DNA of 64,000 nt. It comes from Rhizobium sp. R634 (GTDB lineage: Bacteria > Pseudomonadota > Alphaproteobacteria > Rhizobiales > Rhizobiaceae). The stretch lies in assembly GCF_002211305.1 (NCBI RefSeq), contig NZ_LOKW01000005.1, forward strand, positions 62,001 to 126,000. Reading direction: 5' to 3'. The position numbers and the translations under genes were made by a program. Below are positions 27,785-37,380 of this stretch, piece after piece (position 1 is the first letter of the stretch; each line of letters starts with the position of its first letter). The notes below the pieces were generated by a model, which saw only the letters and a list, made by a program, of their open reading frames with translations, did no database searches and had not been told where the DNA came from.

Positions 27785-28702
27785 TCACATCTCGTGCAGC
27801 ACATGCGTCGCCTTCACGGCGGCTGACGCCCGGTTCTCGACGCCGAGTTTCACATAGATCTGCTCGAGGTGCTTATTCACGGTGCGCGCGGACAGTCCCA
27901 AGATCTCGCCGATGTCGCGGTTGGCCTTGCCCTTGGCGATCCAGAGCAGCACTTCGGATTCTCGCTGCGTGAGCGAGAAGCGCTGGCGCAGCACCTCGTC
28001 GTCGCTGCGCTGGCTGGCGGCCGTAAGGCGGAAGAGATATTCGTCCGGGCCGATCGCGCCGAGGAAGGCGAGCTGCAGCGCCGCCTGGCCGGCATGGGTG
28101 ATCGAGATGATGCCGTCGCGTACCGCGGCCATGCGGTCGCGCATCCAGCCTGATATATGGCGGACGACGATGTCCATGCCCTCGTCGCTGCCCATGGCGG
28201 TATTGACCAGCCGTGTCGCCTGCGGCGTCGACCAATGGATCGCACCGTCGCCCTTGACCGCCAGCAGGTGGCGTCCGGCGGCATCAAGCGCGACACGGGC
28301 GCTCTGGGTCGAGCGGGCATTTCTGAGATGGACGCGGATGCGGGCGCGCAATTCGTCGATGTTGATCGGCTTGGTGAGATAATCGACGCCGCCGGATTCC
28401 AGCGCATGCACGACATGTTCAGTTTCCGTCAGCCCGGTCATGAAGATGACCGGCACCTGCGCTACTGCAGCATTCGCCTTCAGCCTGCGGCAGGTCTCGA
28501 AGCCGTCCATGGCGGGCATGACCGCGTCGAGCAGGATGAGATCGGGCGTGATCCGCTCGACGATGCCGAGTGCCGCCGTGCCCGACGTGGCGATCAGCAC
28601 CGAAAAGCCGGACTGTTCGAGCGCGTCGGTCAGGAAGCCCAGCGCCTCCGGCGAGTCGTCGACGAGGAGAACGATGTCGCGAGGGAGGGCCGGCTCAGCC
28701 AA
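27785..28702 (-). CDS. NarL/FixJ-type response regulator
   Basis: A 305-residue transcription factor. The receiver domain has the acidic pocket VDDS at 14-17, phospho-acceptor Asp59 in LILLDAVMP and the Lys of LTKPI. A middle region of about 100 residues follows, then a LuxR helix-turn-helix (LTQRESEVLLWIAKGKANRDIGEILGLSARTVNKHLEQIYVKLG). The start overlaps the end of the hybrid kinase gene by 8 bases on the same strand, so the two form a two-component pair. The middle region, longer than in simple NarL proteins, was not recognised. Neighbouring urea genes suggest but do not prove a target. Confidence 0.92.
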   Translation of the reverse strand: MAEPALPRDIVLLVDDSPEALGFLTDALEQSGFSVLIATSGTAALGIVERITPDLILLDAVMPAMDGFETCRRLKANAAVAQVPVIFMTGLTETEHVVHALESGGVDYLTKPINIDELRARIRVHLRNARSTQSARVALDAAGRHLLAVKGDGAIHWSTPQATRLVNTAMGSDEGMDIVVRHISGWMRDRMAAVRDGIISITHAGQAALQLAFLGAIGPDEYLFRLTAASQRSDDEVLRQRFSLTQRESEVLLWIAKGKANRDIGEILGLSARTVNKHLEQIYVKLGVENRASAAVKATHVLHEM

Positions 28703-31700
28703 TGGATTCCACCTTTTCGTCGAAGTCGTGCAGGAAGGTCATGAAGCCGGTCAGATCGAAGGCGGCCACATAGGGTCGAAGAGCCTCCGTGAATGGCCGA
28801 TTTGCCTCCACCTTGGCAAGGTCCGAAAGCTTCGCTTCAATGCCTCTGATGTAACCGATCTCGCCGAGCCGCAGTAGTTCCTGCACATGGGCAGCACCTG
28901 GGCTTACCATCGGCGCCTCGGTCTTTTCCACGATGGCGGGCACCGCATCGGCATAGATCCATTTCAGGCCGAGATGCAAAGCGAGCTTGTCGCGCAGCTG
29001 GCGGATGTCGACGGGTTTGCCGATCGCATCATTGTGGCTGTCGTCGCTGTCGCTCAGGACCGCGGCATCGCCGATATTGGCCGAGAGCATCACCACCGGG
29101 GCCGTCTGGCCGGCCTCACGCAGTCGCGAGACGAGCTGCCAGCCGCTCATGCCGGGCATCAGGATATCGACGAGAAAGAGGTCGGGCATGATGCCGTCGA
29201 TCAGCGTCAGGCACTCCGCACCGCCTGCCGCCGTCAGCACGATGAAATCGAGCGGCCCCAGGATTTCGCGCATCATCTCGCGGTGATCTTCGTTGTCATC
29301 GACGACGACGATCGTGCGGCGCGGGCCCTCATAGCCGATGATGCGCTTTTCCTGCGGTGGCGCTGCGGCGCGCATGACGGCGGACAGCATCAGCCGCACT
29401 CGGAAGGTCGAGCCTTCGTCCTTGACGCTCGAAACCGCGATTTCACCGCCGAGCGTGTTGGTCAGAAGCCGGGTGATGGTGAGGCCGAGACCGAGGCCGG
29501 GCATCGGCCGCACGCTGTCGGCCTCGCCGCGCTGGAAGGGTTCGTAGATGCGGGTCAGATCCTTCTCGGCGATGCCGCGGCCGGTGTCGGTGACGGTGAA
29601 GGTCGCAACCTGGCTGCGATAGGCGATATCGAAGGTGACGCTGCCCTCGTCAGTGAACTTGATGGCATTGGAGAGCAGGTTGACCAGGATCTGGCGCAGG
29701 CGCTTTTCATCGGTGCGGACGAATTGCGGCAAGGCGGGCGAGCGCTCATGCAGAAAGGCAAGCCCCTTTGCCTGCGCCTGCGGGCGGAACATCTCGACGA
29801 TCTGATCGAGGAAATCCTGGATGTTGATCTCGTTGGAATAGACCTGCAGGCGGCCGGCTTCGATCTTGGAAATATCGAGAAGGCCGTCGATCAGGCCGGA
29901 GAGATGTTCGGCGCTGCGGCGGATGACCTTGATCGAGGAATGGCGCGGCGCAGGGATCGTCTCGTCGCGTTCGAGGATCTGGGCATAGCCGAGCACGGCA
30001 TTCAAAGGCGTGCGCAGCTCATGGCTGAGGCCGACGACATAGCGGCTCTTGGCGCGGTTGGCGGCTTCGGCCGTTTCCTTGGCATTCTGCAGGGCGGTGT
30101 CGGTCTTCTTGTGCGCGGCGATTTCCTTGAGCAGCAGCGTGTTCTGGCGCGAGGATTCTTCCTCGGCGACAACGCGGCTGTCGTGGGCAAGCACGTAGAA
30201 CCAGCAGACGACGCCTGAAATCACAGAGAAGACGAAGAAGACGATGAGGATGGTGCGATTGACCACTTCGGCCGTCTCGGGCGAGGCGGAGGCGACCTGA
30301 TGGGCGATCATCGCCAGGATTGCGCCGATGGCGGTCAGCGCCAGCGCGACGGCGATGCCATAGCGGCCGAGACGTGTCGTCAGCTTGCCCAGAATGCTTT
30401 CCGGCAGCAGCGTCCTGGCGACGGTGCCGACCTGCGCGTTGAAACGGGCGGCCGGCTTGCACATGTCGTGGCAGCGGCTGTCGAGCGAGCAGCAGAGCGA
30501 GCAGATCGGCGCGGCATAGGCGGGGCACCAGGCCATGTCCTCCGGCTCGAACGGGTGTTCGCAGACGGAGCAGGTGATGCTCGTCAGGTTCTTCCAGCTC
30601 TGGCGCGGCTTGCGGGCGAGGTAGAATTTGCCTTTCGTCGCCCAGGCGAGCGCCGGCGTGGCGATGAAGGCGATGGCAAGGGTGATATAGGGAGCGAGCG
30701 AAGCGGCCGTCTCGCCGAAGGCGCCGAAATGGGCGATCAGCGATATGCTTGCCGACAGCGTCATGGCGCCGAGGCCGACGGGATTGATGTCGTAGAGATG
30801 GGCGCGCTTGAACTCGATGCCGGGAGGCGCGAGCCCCAGCGGCTTGTTGATGAAGAGATCGGCGGAGATCGTGCACAGCCAGGCCATGGCGATGATCGAG
30901 AAGATGCCGAGCGTCTCCTCCAGCAGCCGGTAGATGCCGAGCTCCATAAGGAGCAGGGCGATCGCCACGTTGAAGACCAGCCAGATGACGCGGCCGGGAT
31001 GGCTGTGGGTCAGCCGCGAGAAGAAGTTCGACCAGGCGAGCGAGCCGGCATAGGCGTTCATCACGTTGATCTTGAGCTGCGAGACGACGACGAAGGCCGC
31101 CATCAGCAGCAGCGCCGCATTGTGCCAGGGGACCATGTAGCCGAAGGCGGTCAGATACATCTGCGCGGGATCGGCGGCGCGGTCGAGGGGCACGCCGGAA
31201 GTGAAGGTCAGGACGACGAGGAAGGAGCCGGCAAGCAGCTTCGGCGCGCCGATGATGACCCAGCCGGGTCCGGCAAGGAAGACGGCCAGGCGATGGCGCC
31301 ATTTGCGCTGCGGCACCGGCGGCAGGAAGCGCAGGAAATCGGCCTGCTCGCCGATCTGCGACATCAGCGCCAGGATGACGGCGGAGGCGGCGCCGAACTC
31401 CACCAGATCGAAATCGGCGATGGTGCCGGGCGGGCCTGAGGCGTGGCGGATGCCGGAAAAGGCGCGCCAGAGATCGAACTTCTCCCAGTCCATGAAGGCG
31501 ATGAAGATGAAGGGCAGGATGTTCAGCACGATCCAGAAGGGCTGGGTGATCAGCTGGAACTTGCTGATCAGCCGCACGCCGTGCGTTACTAGCGGGATCA
31601 CCATGACGGCGCTGATAATGTAGCCGATCCAGAGCGGAATGCCGAGGGTGAGCTCCAATGCGCCGGACATGATCGATGCCTCGATCGCAAACAGCATGAA

Positions 31701-32078
31701 GGTGAAGCTCGCATAGATCAGCGAGGTGATGGTGGAGCCGATATAGCCGAAACCGGCGCCGCGTGTCAGAAGATCGATATCGACGCCGTGGCGGATGGCG
31801 TATCGGCTGATCGGTAGGCCGATCGCCAGCATGGCGAGCGAGGCGACGATGATCGCATAGAAGGCGTTGGTGGTGCCGTAGGAGAGGGTGATCGCGCCGC
31901 CGATTGCTTCGAGCGCCAGGAAGGAGATCGCGCCGATGGCCGTCTGCGAAATACGCTCGGAGGAGAAATGCCGGGCGCTCTTTGCGGTGAAGCGCAACGC
32001 ATAATCTTCAAGCGTTTGGTTGGCGACCCAGCGATTATATTCGCGTCTCACCGGAATGATGCGTTGGCGCGCTGTCAT
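28695..32078 (-). CDS. hybrid histidine kinase with NCS1-permease-like sensor domain
   Basis: A 1127-residue membrane protein. Residues about 15-490 look like a complete NCS1 (cytosine/purine/hydantoin-type) permease with about 12 membrane helices. Residues 503-540 hold eight Cys in a zinc-finger-like cluster (C503, C506, C518, C526, C529, C530, C536, C540). Two more helices lie at about 572-594 and 608-632. The kinase core has the H-box SHELRTPLN (His686), N-box NLLSNAIKF and GLGLGL G-box. A receiver follows with Asp971 in LVDILMPGM, then a helical C-terminal domain. It likely signals in response to a transported or bound nitrogen compound; urea, uracil, allantoin and hydantoin are candidates. 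Cotranscribed with the following response regulator. Confidence 0.9.
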   Translation of the reverse strand: MTARQRIIPVRREYNRWVANQTLEDYALRFTAKSARHFSSERISQTAIGAISFLALEAIGGAITLSYGTTNAFYAIIVASLAMLAIGLPISRYAIRHGVDIDLLTRGAGFGYIGSTITSLIYASFTFMLFAIEASIMSGALELTLGIPLWIGYIISAVMVIPLVTHGVRLISKFQLITQPFWIVLNILPFIFIAFMDWEKFDLWRAFSGIRHASGPPGTIADFDLVEFGAASAVILALMSQIGEQADFLRFLPPVPQRKWRHRLAVFLAGPGWVIIGAPKLLAGSFLVVLTFTSGVPLDRAADPAQMYLTAFGYMVPWHNAALLLMAAFVVVSQLKINVMNAYAGSLAWSNFFSRLTHSHPGRVIWLVFNVAIALLLMELGIYRLLEETLGIFSIIAMAWLCTISADLFINKPLGLAPPGIEFKRAHLYDINPVGLGAMTLSASISLIAHFGAFGETAASLAPYITLAIAFIATPALAWATKGKFYLARKPRQSWKNLTSITCSVCEHPFEPEDMAWCPAYAAPICSLCCSLDSRCHDMCKPAARFNAQVGTVARTLLPESILGKLTTRLGRYGIAVALALTAIGAILAMIAHQVASASPETAEVVNRTILIVFFVFSVISGVVCWFYVLAHDSRVVAEEESSRQNTLLLKEIAAHKKTDTALQNAKETAEAANRAKSRYVVGLSHELRTPLNAVLGYAQILERDETIPAPRHSSIKVIRRSAEHLSGLIDGLLDISKIEAGRLQVYSNEINIQDFLDQIVEMFRPQAQAKGLAFLHERSPALPQFVRTDEKRLRQILVNLLSNAIKFTDEGSVTFDIAYRSQVATFTVTDTGRGIAEKDLTRIYEPFQRGEADSVRPMPGLGLGLTITRLLTNTLGGEIAVSSVKDEGSTFRVRLMLSAVMRAAAPPQEKRIIGYEGPRRTIVVVDDNEDHREMMREILGPLDFIVLTAAGGAECLTLIDGIMPDLFLVDILMPGMSGWQLVSRLREAGQTAPVVMLSANIGDAAVLSDSDDSHNDAIGKPVDIRQLRDKLALHLGLKWIYADAVPAIVEKTEAPMVSPGAAHVQELLRLGEIGYIRGIEAKLSDLAKVEANRPFTEALRPYVAAFDLTGFMTFLHDFDEKVESIG

Positions 32079-32257
32079 GCCCTCTTTCCGGCACTCTCGT
32101 TGGGCTCATCTTCTCCGCGGCAGTTTTGGCGGGATGAACGGGAAAGGCAAGAGGCGGAGCATTGGCAGATTCGCAGAACAGTAATATTTTTGAAACGGCT
32201 CTGTCACATAAGCGCTCTAACCCTCCCGCCGTTCGTTCAACCATTTCGGGTGCACCC

Positions 32258-34162
32258 ATGTCTGTTTTAAGCCTTTTCCGTTTGAGCACCGCTCTCGTCT
32301 GCCTGGTTTCGATCGTCCCGTCGCTTGCTGCCGCCGATCAGGCCACGGCGGCAAAGGCGCCTTACGCCGAGACCGGAAATACCAACAAGCGCGGTGACGC
32401 CTGCTTCTCGACTGTCGACACCAACGCCGCCGTTCACCTTCTCTCGGGCTTTCTGGAAGTCTGGACCCCGCGCACGCCCTTCGTCGATGCCGGCGTCGAG
32501 GCGCCTGCCAAGGACAATTGCCCGGCGGTCGCCAAGACGGATTGGGACGGCATTCCCTTCAGCAAGACCGACGGCCAGATCGTCAACAAGCTCGTCCATG
32601 ACGCGAACATCGCCTATTCCGTCAAGGTGACCAAAGCGCGGACGCCCGAGCAGGCCGTTGCCGCCTATCTCGACGACCGGCGCGGCAAGAATGCCAGCAT
32701 TGTCGACGGCCTCGGCCCTCTGACGGATGCCTGGAAGGCCGGTTCCAAGCAGACCACCACGATCACCGAGGTGGCGGCCGACGCGACGACGGCCAAATAT
32801 GACGACAAGGGCAACAATCGCGGCGCCGGCAGCAAGCCGGACACGGAAAACAAAACCGATGCCAATCCCGATATGGGCCTGGCCATCGACTTCATCAACG
32901 CCGCAAGCGGTGACGGATCGACGGAGCCTGCCAAGCGCTATTTCAAATATGGCCGTCCGTATCGCTGGAGCCAGGACGTGTCGGTTGTCCCGACGCTCGA
33001 GCCCGCCAAGAGCGGCAAGCCGGTCGAGGATGGCGGCTTCCCGAGCGGACATACGGCGGAAGCCTGGCGCGATGCGCTCGCCATGGCCTATCTCGTGCCG
33101 CAGCGCTTCCAGGAAATGATCACGCGCGCCAGCGAACTGGGTGAGGATCGCATCCTCGCCGGCATGCATTCGCCGCTCGACGTGATGGGCGGCCGCATGC
33201 TCGGCACCGCCACCGTCGTCTACAACCTGAACAAGGCCGATAATGCCGCGCTGAAGAGCGATGCTTACGCCCAGGCACAGTCGTGGCTGATCGCCAAGTC
33301 GGGCGTCCATGATGCGGGCGCGCTCGAAGTTGCCGCCCATGCGGCGCCGCTTGCCGCGGACCGTTTCGCCGATCATGACGCCAATCGAGCCTACGTGCTG
33401 CAGCGCCTGAGCTATGGCCTGCCGGCGATCCATCCGACCGATCAGCCGGCCCGCGTGCCGCAGGGCGCCGAAGCGCTTCTCGAAACGCGTCTGCCCTATC
33501 TCGATGGCGAGCAGCGCCGCGAGGTTCTGAAGACGACGGCGATCGCCTCGGGCTATCCGCTCATCGACGACGCCGAAGGTTACGGCCGCCTCAACCTGTT
33601 TGCCGCAGCCGACGGCTACGGCGCTTTCGACCAGGATGTGACCGTGACGATGGATGCGGAGAAGGGCGGTTTCAATGCGATCGACACCTGGCGCAACGAC
33701 ATCGGCGGCAAGGGCAGGCTGGTGAAGAGCGGCAGCGGTATCCTCGGCCTGTCAGGCGCCAACAGCTATGCCGGCGGCACCGTCCTGGAAGCAGGTGTGC
33801 TGGTCGCCGGCTCGTCTTCGGCCTTCGGCACCGGCGGACTGACGGTCAATGGCGGTTCGCTGGTCGTGGCCGCCGACAAGGCGCTGACCGTGGGTGGTGA
33901 CTATCAGCAGGCCTCCAATGGCGTGGCGAAGCTGGCGCTCGGCGCGGACGGCGCCGGCACCCTTGTCGTCAAGGGCAAGGCGGAGCTCGCGGGCAATCTC
34001 GACGTGGCGCTTGCCAACGGCTTCACCCCGGCGTCCGGAACCACGATCGAGATCCTGAAGGCAGGCAACGTCACCGGCAGCTTCGGCAAGTTCACCATTT
34101 CCGGCCACAGGGCAAGCCTCTCCTATGGTCCGACATCGGTCACTTTGACGATCGGCGACTGA
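32258..34162 (+). CDS. class A-like acid phosphatase (PAP2) with autotransporter-type beta repeat
   Basis: A 634-residue secreted protein: signal peptide to about residue 25 (cleavage near LAAA). The PAP2 catalytic signature is present in order: K-x6-RP in KRYFKYGRP, PSGH in GGFPSGHTAE, and R-x5-H-xxx-D in DRILAGMHSPLD. The last 130 residues have the GSGILGLSGANSYAGGTVLEAGVL pattern of autotransporter-associated beta strand repeats. No C-terminal translocator barrel is visible. ATG 32258 gives a signal peptide; the open frame runs further upstream. It is probably a periplasmic or surface phosphatase. It separates the kinase from urtA and may be unrelated to urea. Confidence 0.85.
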   Translation: MSVLSLFRLSTALVCLVSIVPSLAAADQATAAKAPYAETGNTNKRGDACFSTVDTNAAVHLLSGFLEVWTPRTPFVDAGVEAPAKDNCPAVAKTDWDGIPFSKTDGQIVNKLVHDANIAYSVKVTKARTPEQAVAAYLDDRRGKNASIVDGLGPLTDAWKAGSKQTTTITEVAADATTAKYDDKGNNRGAGSKPDTENKTDANPDMGLAIDFINAASGDGSTEPAKRYFKYGRPYRWSQDVSVVPTLEPAKSGKPVEDGGFPSGHTAEAWRDALAMAYLVPQRFQEMITRASELGEDRILAGMHSPLDVMGGRMLGTATVVYNLNKADNAALKSDAYAQAQSWLIAKSGVHDAGALEVAAHAAPLAADRFADHDANRAYVLQRLSYGLPAIHPTDQPARVPQGAEALLETRLPYLDGEQRREVLKTTAIASGYPLIDDAEGYGRLNLFAAADGYGAFDQDVTVTMDAEKGGFNAIDTWRNDIGGKGRLVKSGSGILGLSGANSYAGGTVLEAGVLVAGSSSAFGTGGLTVNGGSLVVAADKALTVGGDYQQASNGVAKLALGADGAGTLVVKGKAELAGNLDVALANGFTPASGTTIEILKAGNVTGSFGKFTISGHRASLSYGPTSVTLTIGD

Positions 34163-34180
34163 TTTCCGTGTCATAGCTGG

Positions 34181-34214
34181 AAGGGCATCCCGGCCGCGGG
34201 ATGCCCTTTGCTTT
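34181..34214 (+). terminator. rho-independent terminator of the phosphatase gene
   Basis: An 11-bp stem AAGGGCATCCC / GGGATGCCCTT with a 6-base loop followed by TGCTTTT, 18 bases after the stop. It isolates urtA from the phosphatase. Confidence 0.85.
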
Positions 34215-34347
34215 TCGGCCTGCCCGTTTACCCCCTGCGCCTACGTCATTTTGCGTATGTGTTTTCGCGCTGCAGCACCCGATAGTCCCCTCGGCAACAG
34301 TGAATTTCGTTTCCGGCCTGTTGCGGAACAAAGAGGGGATCAACCAA

Positions 34348-35640
34348 ATGAATCTCAAATCCATTCTTACCGGCGCAGCACTCGGCGCCGTCATGGCGGC
34401 TTCGGCCGCTTTCCACAGCGCGGTCGCTGCCGATGACACCATCAAGGTCGGCGTGCTGCATTCGCTCTCCGGCACGATGGCGATTTCCGAAACCACGCTG
34501 AAAGACGCCATGCTGATGCTCATCGACGAGCAGAACAAGAAGGGCGGCCTTCTCGGCAAGAAGCTCGAGGCCGTCGTCGTCGATCCGGCTTCCGACTGGC
34601 CGCTCTTTGCCGAAAAGGCGCGCGAGCTGATCGAAAAGGACAAAGTCGCCGCCGTCTTCGGCTGCTGGACGTCGTCCTCGCGCAAGTCCGTCCTGCCTGT
34701 TTTCGAAGAGCTGAACTCGCTGCTCTTCTATCCGGTGCAGTATGAGGGCGAAGAATCCTCGCGCAACATCTTCTACACGGGTGCGGCTCCGAACCAGCAG
34801 GCGATTCCGGCCGTCGACTACCTGATGAACACCGAGGGCGTGAAGCGCTTCGTGCTCGAAGGCACCGACTACGTCTATCCCCGCACGACCAACAAGATCC
34901 TCGAAGCCTATCTCGAATCCAAGGGCATTCCGAAGGAAGACATCCTCGTCAACTACACGCCCTTCGGCTTCTCCGACTGGCAGACCGAGGTCGCCAAGAT
35001 CAAGGAATTCGGCTCTGCCGGCAAGAAGACCGCCGTCGTCTCGACCATCAATGGCGACGCCAACGTGCCCTTCTACAAGGAACTCGGCAACCAGGGCATC
35101 AAGGCAACCGATATCCCCGTCGTCGCCTTCTCGGTCGGCGAAGAAGAGCTTGCCGGTCTCGACACCAAGCCGCTCGTCGGCCATCTCGCCGCCTGGAACT
35201 ACTTCGAGTCCGTGGAAAGCCCGGCCAACAAGAAGTTCATCAAGGAATGGCATGCGTTCACCAAGAACGACAAACGCGTGACCAACGACCCGATGGAAGC
35301 CGCCTATATCGGCTTCAACGCCTGGGTGAAGGCCGTTCAGGCCGCCGGCACCACCAACACCGATGCCGTTCTCGACAACATCATCGGCGTCACCGTTCCG
35401 AACCTCTCCGGCGGCTATGCCACCGTCATGCCGAACCACCACATCACCAAGCCGGTGCTGATCGGTGAAATCCAGGCCGACGGCCAGTTCGAAATCGTCC
35501 AGCAGACGCCGGCCGTCGTCGGTGACGAATGGTCGGATTACCTGCCGGACTCCAAGGACCTGATCTCCGATTGGCGCAAGCCCCTCAACTGCGGCAACTT
35601 CAATGTCGCGACCGGCAAGTGCGGCGGCAAGGGCTCCTGA
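34348..35640 (+). CDS. urtA: urea ABC transporter substrate-binding protein
   Basis: Periplasmic urea receptor, 430 residues, with a signal peptide (cleavage near AVA-ADD). UrtA hallmarks are visible: VGVLHSLSGTMAISE, VFGCWTSSSRKSVLPVFEE, LLFYPVQYEGEE, EGTDYVYPRTTN and PMEAAYIGF. These set it apart from LivJ and from amide receptor AmiC. ATG 34348 is preceded by AGAGGGG. It begins an operon urtABCD-x-urtE. No recognisable sigma-54 promoter was found in the 130 bases upstream, though high-affinity urea uptake is usually nitrogen-controlled. Confidence 0.96.
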   Translation: MNLKSILTGAALGAVMAASAAFHSAVAADDTIKVGVLHSLSGTMAISETTLKDAMLMLIDEQNKKGGLLGKKLEAVVVDPASDWPLFAEKARELIEKDKVAAVFGCWTSSSRKSVLPVFEELNSLLFYPVQYEGEESSRNIFYTGAAPNQQAIPAVDYLMNTEGVKRFVLEGTDYVYPRTTNKILEAYLESKGIPKEDILVNYTPFGFSDWQTEVAKIKEFGSAGKKTAVVSTINGDANVPFYKELGNQGIKATDIPVVAFSVGEEELAGLDTKPLVGHLAAWNYFESVESPANKKFIKEWHAFTKNDKRVTNDPMEAAYIGFNAWVKAVQAAGTTNTDAVLDNIIGVTVPNLSGGYATVMPNHHITKPVLIGEIQADGQFEIVQQTPAVVGDEWSDYLPDSKDLISDWRKPLNCGNFNVATGKCGGKGS

Positions 35641-35754
35641 GGAAACTCTCGATCCGTTGACAGCCTGAAGACTTCCGTCCGGAGCCGATCCGGGCGGAAG
35701 CTCCGTCCTTACCGCTGCGCCTGTAGGCCGGCGACAATCGAGGCGAGAGAGAAG

Positions 35755-37380
35755 ATGTTTCGCGCCATCAAGATTTTTCTTCTGACATTTTGCCTGATGC
35801 TTTCCGGCCTGACGCTCCCGACGGCTGGCCTTCGCGCCCAGGACGACGTGCACGCCCTTGTCGATGCGCTCGGCGTCGGCGGCTTTCCCGAGCGTGACGC
35901 GGCCATCCGGGCGCTCGTCGCTTCCGGGGATTCGCATGTCAGTCAGATCCTGCAGCGCTTGAGCGACGGCCAGCTCTACGTCAATTCGGAAGGCGGTCCC
36001 GTTCTCGTGCAGGGCGGCACGGAGGACGAACCGACTTATTCCGATCCGATCACCGGCGAGGCGGTCGCCGACATCGACCCCGACATGATGTCGAAGGTCA
36101 AGATCAACAATGCGCTGCGCACCACGATCACGACGATGATGAGCCAGCTGACGCTTCTGAGCCCGGATCGTTCCGCGCGGCTCGCAGCGGCCGAAGGCAT
36201 GCTCAAGGACGCCGATCCCGCCAATCTCGATCTCCTGAATTCGGCTCTTTCGAGCGAGAAGGACGGTGAGATCAAAAACACGATGGAAGCGGCGCGCGCC
36301 GTGATGGTGCTGAAGAGCGACGCCGGCATCGAGGAGAAGAAGGCCGCGATCGATACGATCGCCGCGCGCGGCGGCCGCGATGCGCTGACGATCCTGTCGA
36401 CGGCGATGGCGACCGCGCCTGACGATCTGAAGCCGGCGATCCAGGCGGAGATCGACTCCATCAACCGCGATCTCGCGCTTTGGGATGTCGTCCAGAACGT
36501 CTGGTACGGCCTGTCGCTCGGCTCCGTGCTGCTGCTTGCGGCCATCGGCCTTGCCATCACCTTCGGCGTCATGGGCGTCATCAACATGGCGCATGGCGAG
36601 ATGGTGATGATTGGCGCCTATACGACCTATGTCGTGCAGGAAACGATCGCCTCGGCCTTTCCCTCGCTGGCCGATTATTCGCTGGCCTTCGCGGTGCCGG
36701 CCGCCTTCCTCTTCACCGGCCTCGTCGGCCTGGTGATCGAACGTTCGGTGATCCGCTATCTCTATGGCCGGCCGCTGGAGACGCTGCTCGCCACCTGGGG
36801 TGTTTCGCTGATCCTGCAGCAGGCGATCCGCAGCTATTTCGGCCCGACCAATCGCGAGGTCCGCAATCCGAGCTGGATGTCCGGCGCTTTCGATTTCGGC
36901 GGGCTCGTCATCACCTGGAACCGGCTCTGGATCATCGTCTTCGCGATGGTCGTGTTCCTGACGCTCTTGATGCTGCTCAAGCGCTCCGCCTTTGGCTTGC
37001 AGATGCGGGCGGTGACGCAGAACCGGCGCATGGCCTCCTCCATGGGCATCCGCACCGGCTGGGTCGACGCCTTCACCTTCGCGCTCGGCTCCGGCATTGC
37101 CGGCATGGCGGGTGTGGCACTCTCGCAGATCGACAACGTCTCGCCGAACCTCGGCCAGAACTACATCATCGACAGCTTCATGGTCGTCGTCTTCGGCGGC
37201 GTCGGCAATCTCTGGGGCACGCTGGTCGGCGCCTTGTCGCTCGGCGTCGTCAACAAGTTCCTCGAGCCCTTCGCCGGCGCCGTGCTCGGCAAGATCCTGG
37301 TGCTCGTCCTCATCATTCTCTTCATCCAGAAGCGTCCGCGCGGGCTCTTCGCACTCAAAGGAAGGGCGGTGGAAGCATGA
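35755..37380 (+). CDS. urtB: urea ABC transporter permease UrtB
   Basis: Membrane subunit, 541 residues. A signal-like N-terminus (to about residue 30) leads into a periplasmic extension of about 210 residues, as is usual for UrtB, then a LivH-type permease core with WYGLSLGSVLLLAAIGLAITFGVMGVINMAHGE and GGVGNLWGTLVGA. The extension contains helical HEAT-like text (PANLDLLNSALSSEKDGEIKNTMEAARAV). The stop overlaps the urtC start (ATGA). Confidence 0.95.
   Translation: MFRAIKIFLLTFCLMLSGLTLPTAGLRAQDDVHALVDALGVGGFPERDAAIRALVASGDSHVSQILQRLSDGQLYVNSEGGPVLVQGGTEDEPTYSDPITGEAVADIDPDMMSKVKINNALRTTITTMMSQLTLLSPDRSARLAAAEGMLKDADPANLDLLNSALSSEKDGEIKNTMEAARAVMVLKSDAGIEEKKAAIDTIAARGGRDALTILSTAMATAPDDLKPAIQAEIDSINRDLALWDVVQNVWYGLSLGSVLLLAAIGLAITFGVMGVINMAHGEMVMIGAYTTYVVQETIASAFPSLADYSLAFAVPAAFLFTGLVGLVIERSVIRYLYGRPLETLLATWGVSLILQQAIRSYFGPTNREVRNPSWMSGAFDFGGLVITWNRLWIIVFAMVVFLTLLMLLKRSAFGLQMRAVTQNRRMASSMGIRTGWVDAFTFALGSGIAGMAGVALSQIDNVSPNLGQNYIIDSFMVVVFGGVGNLWGTLVGALSLGVVNKFLEPFAGAVLGKILVLVLIILFIQKRPRGLFALKGRAVEA

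Noticed and set aside
34215..34347. sigma-54 promoter in front of urtA
   Set aside because: No GG-N10-GC element with acceptable flanks was found.
34246..36594. 782-residue leftward frame opposite urtA and urtB
   Set aside because: It runs antisense to two clearly real genes and has no family features.
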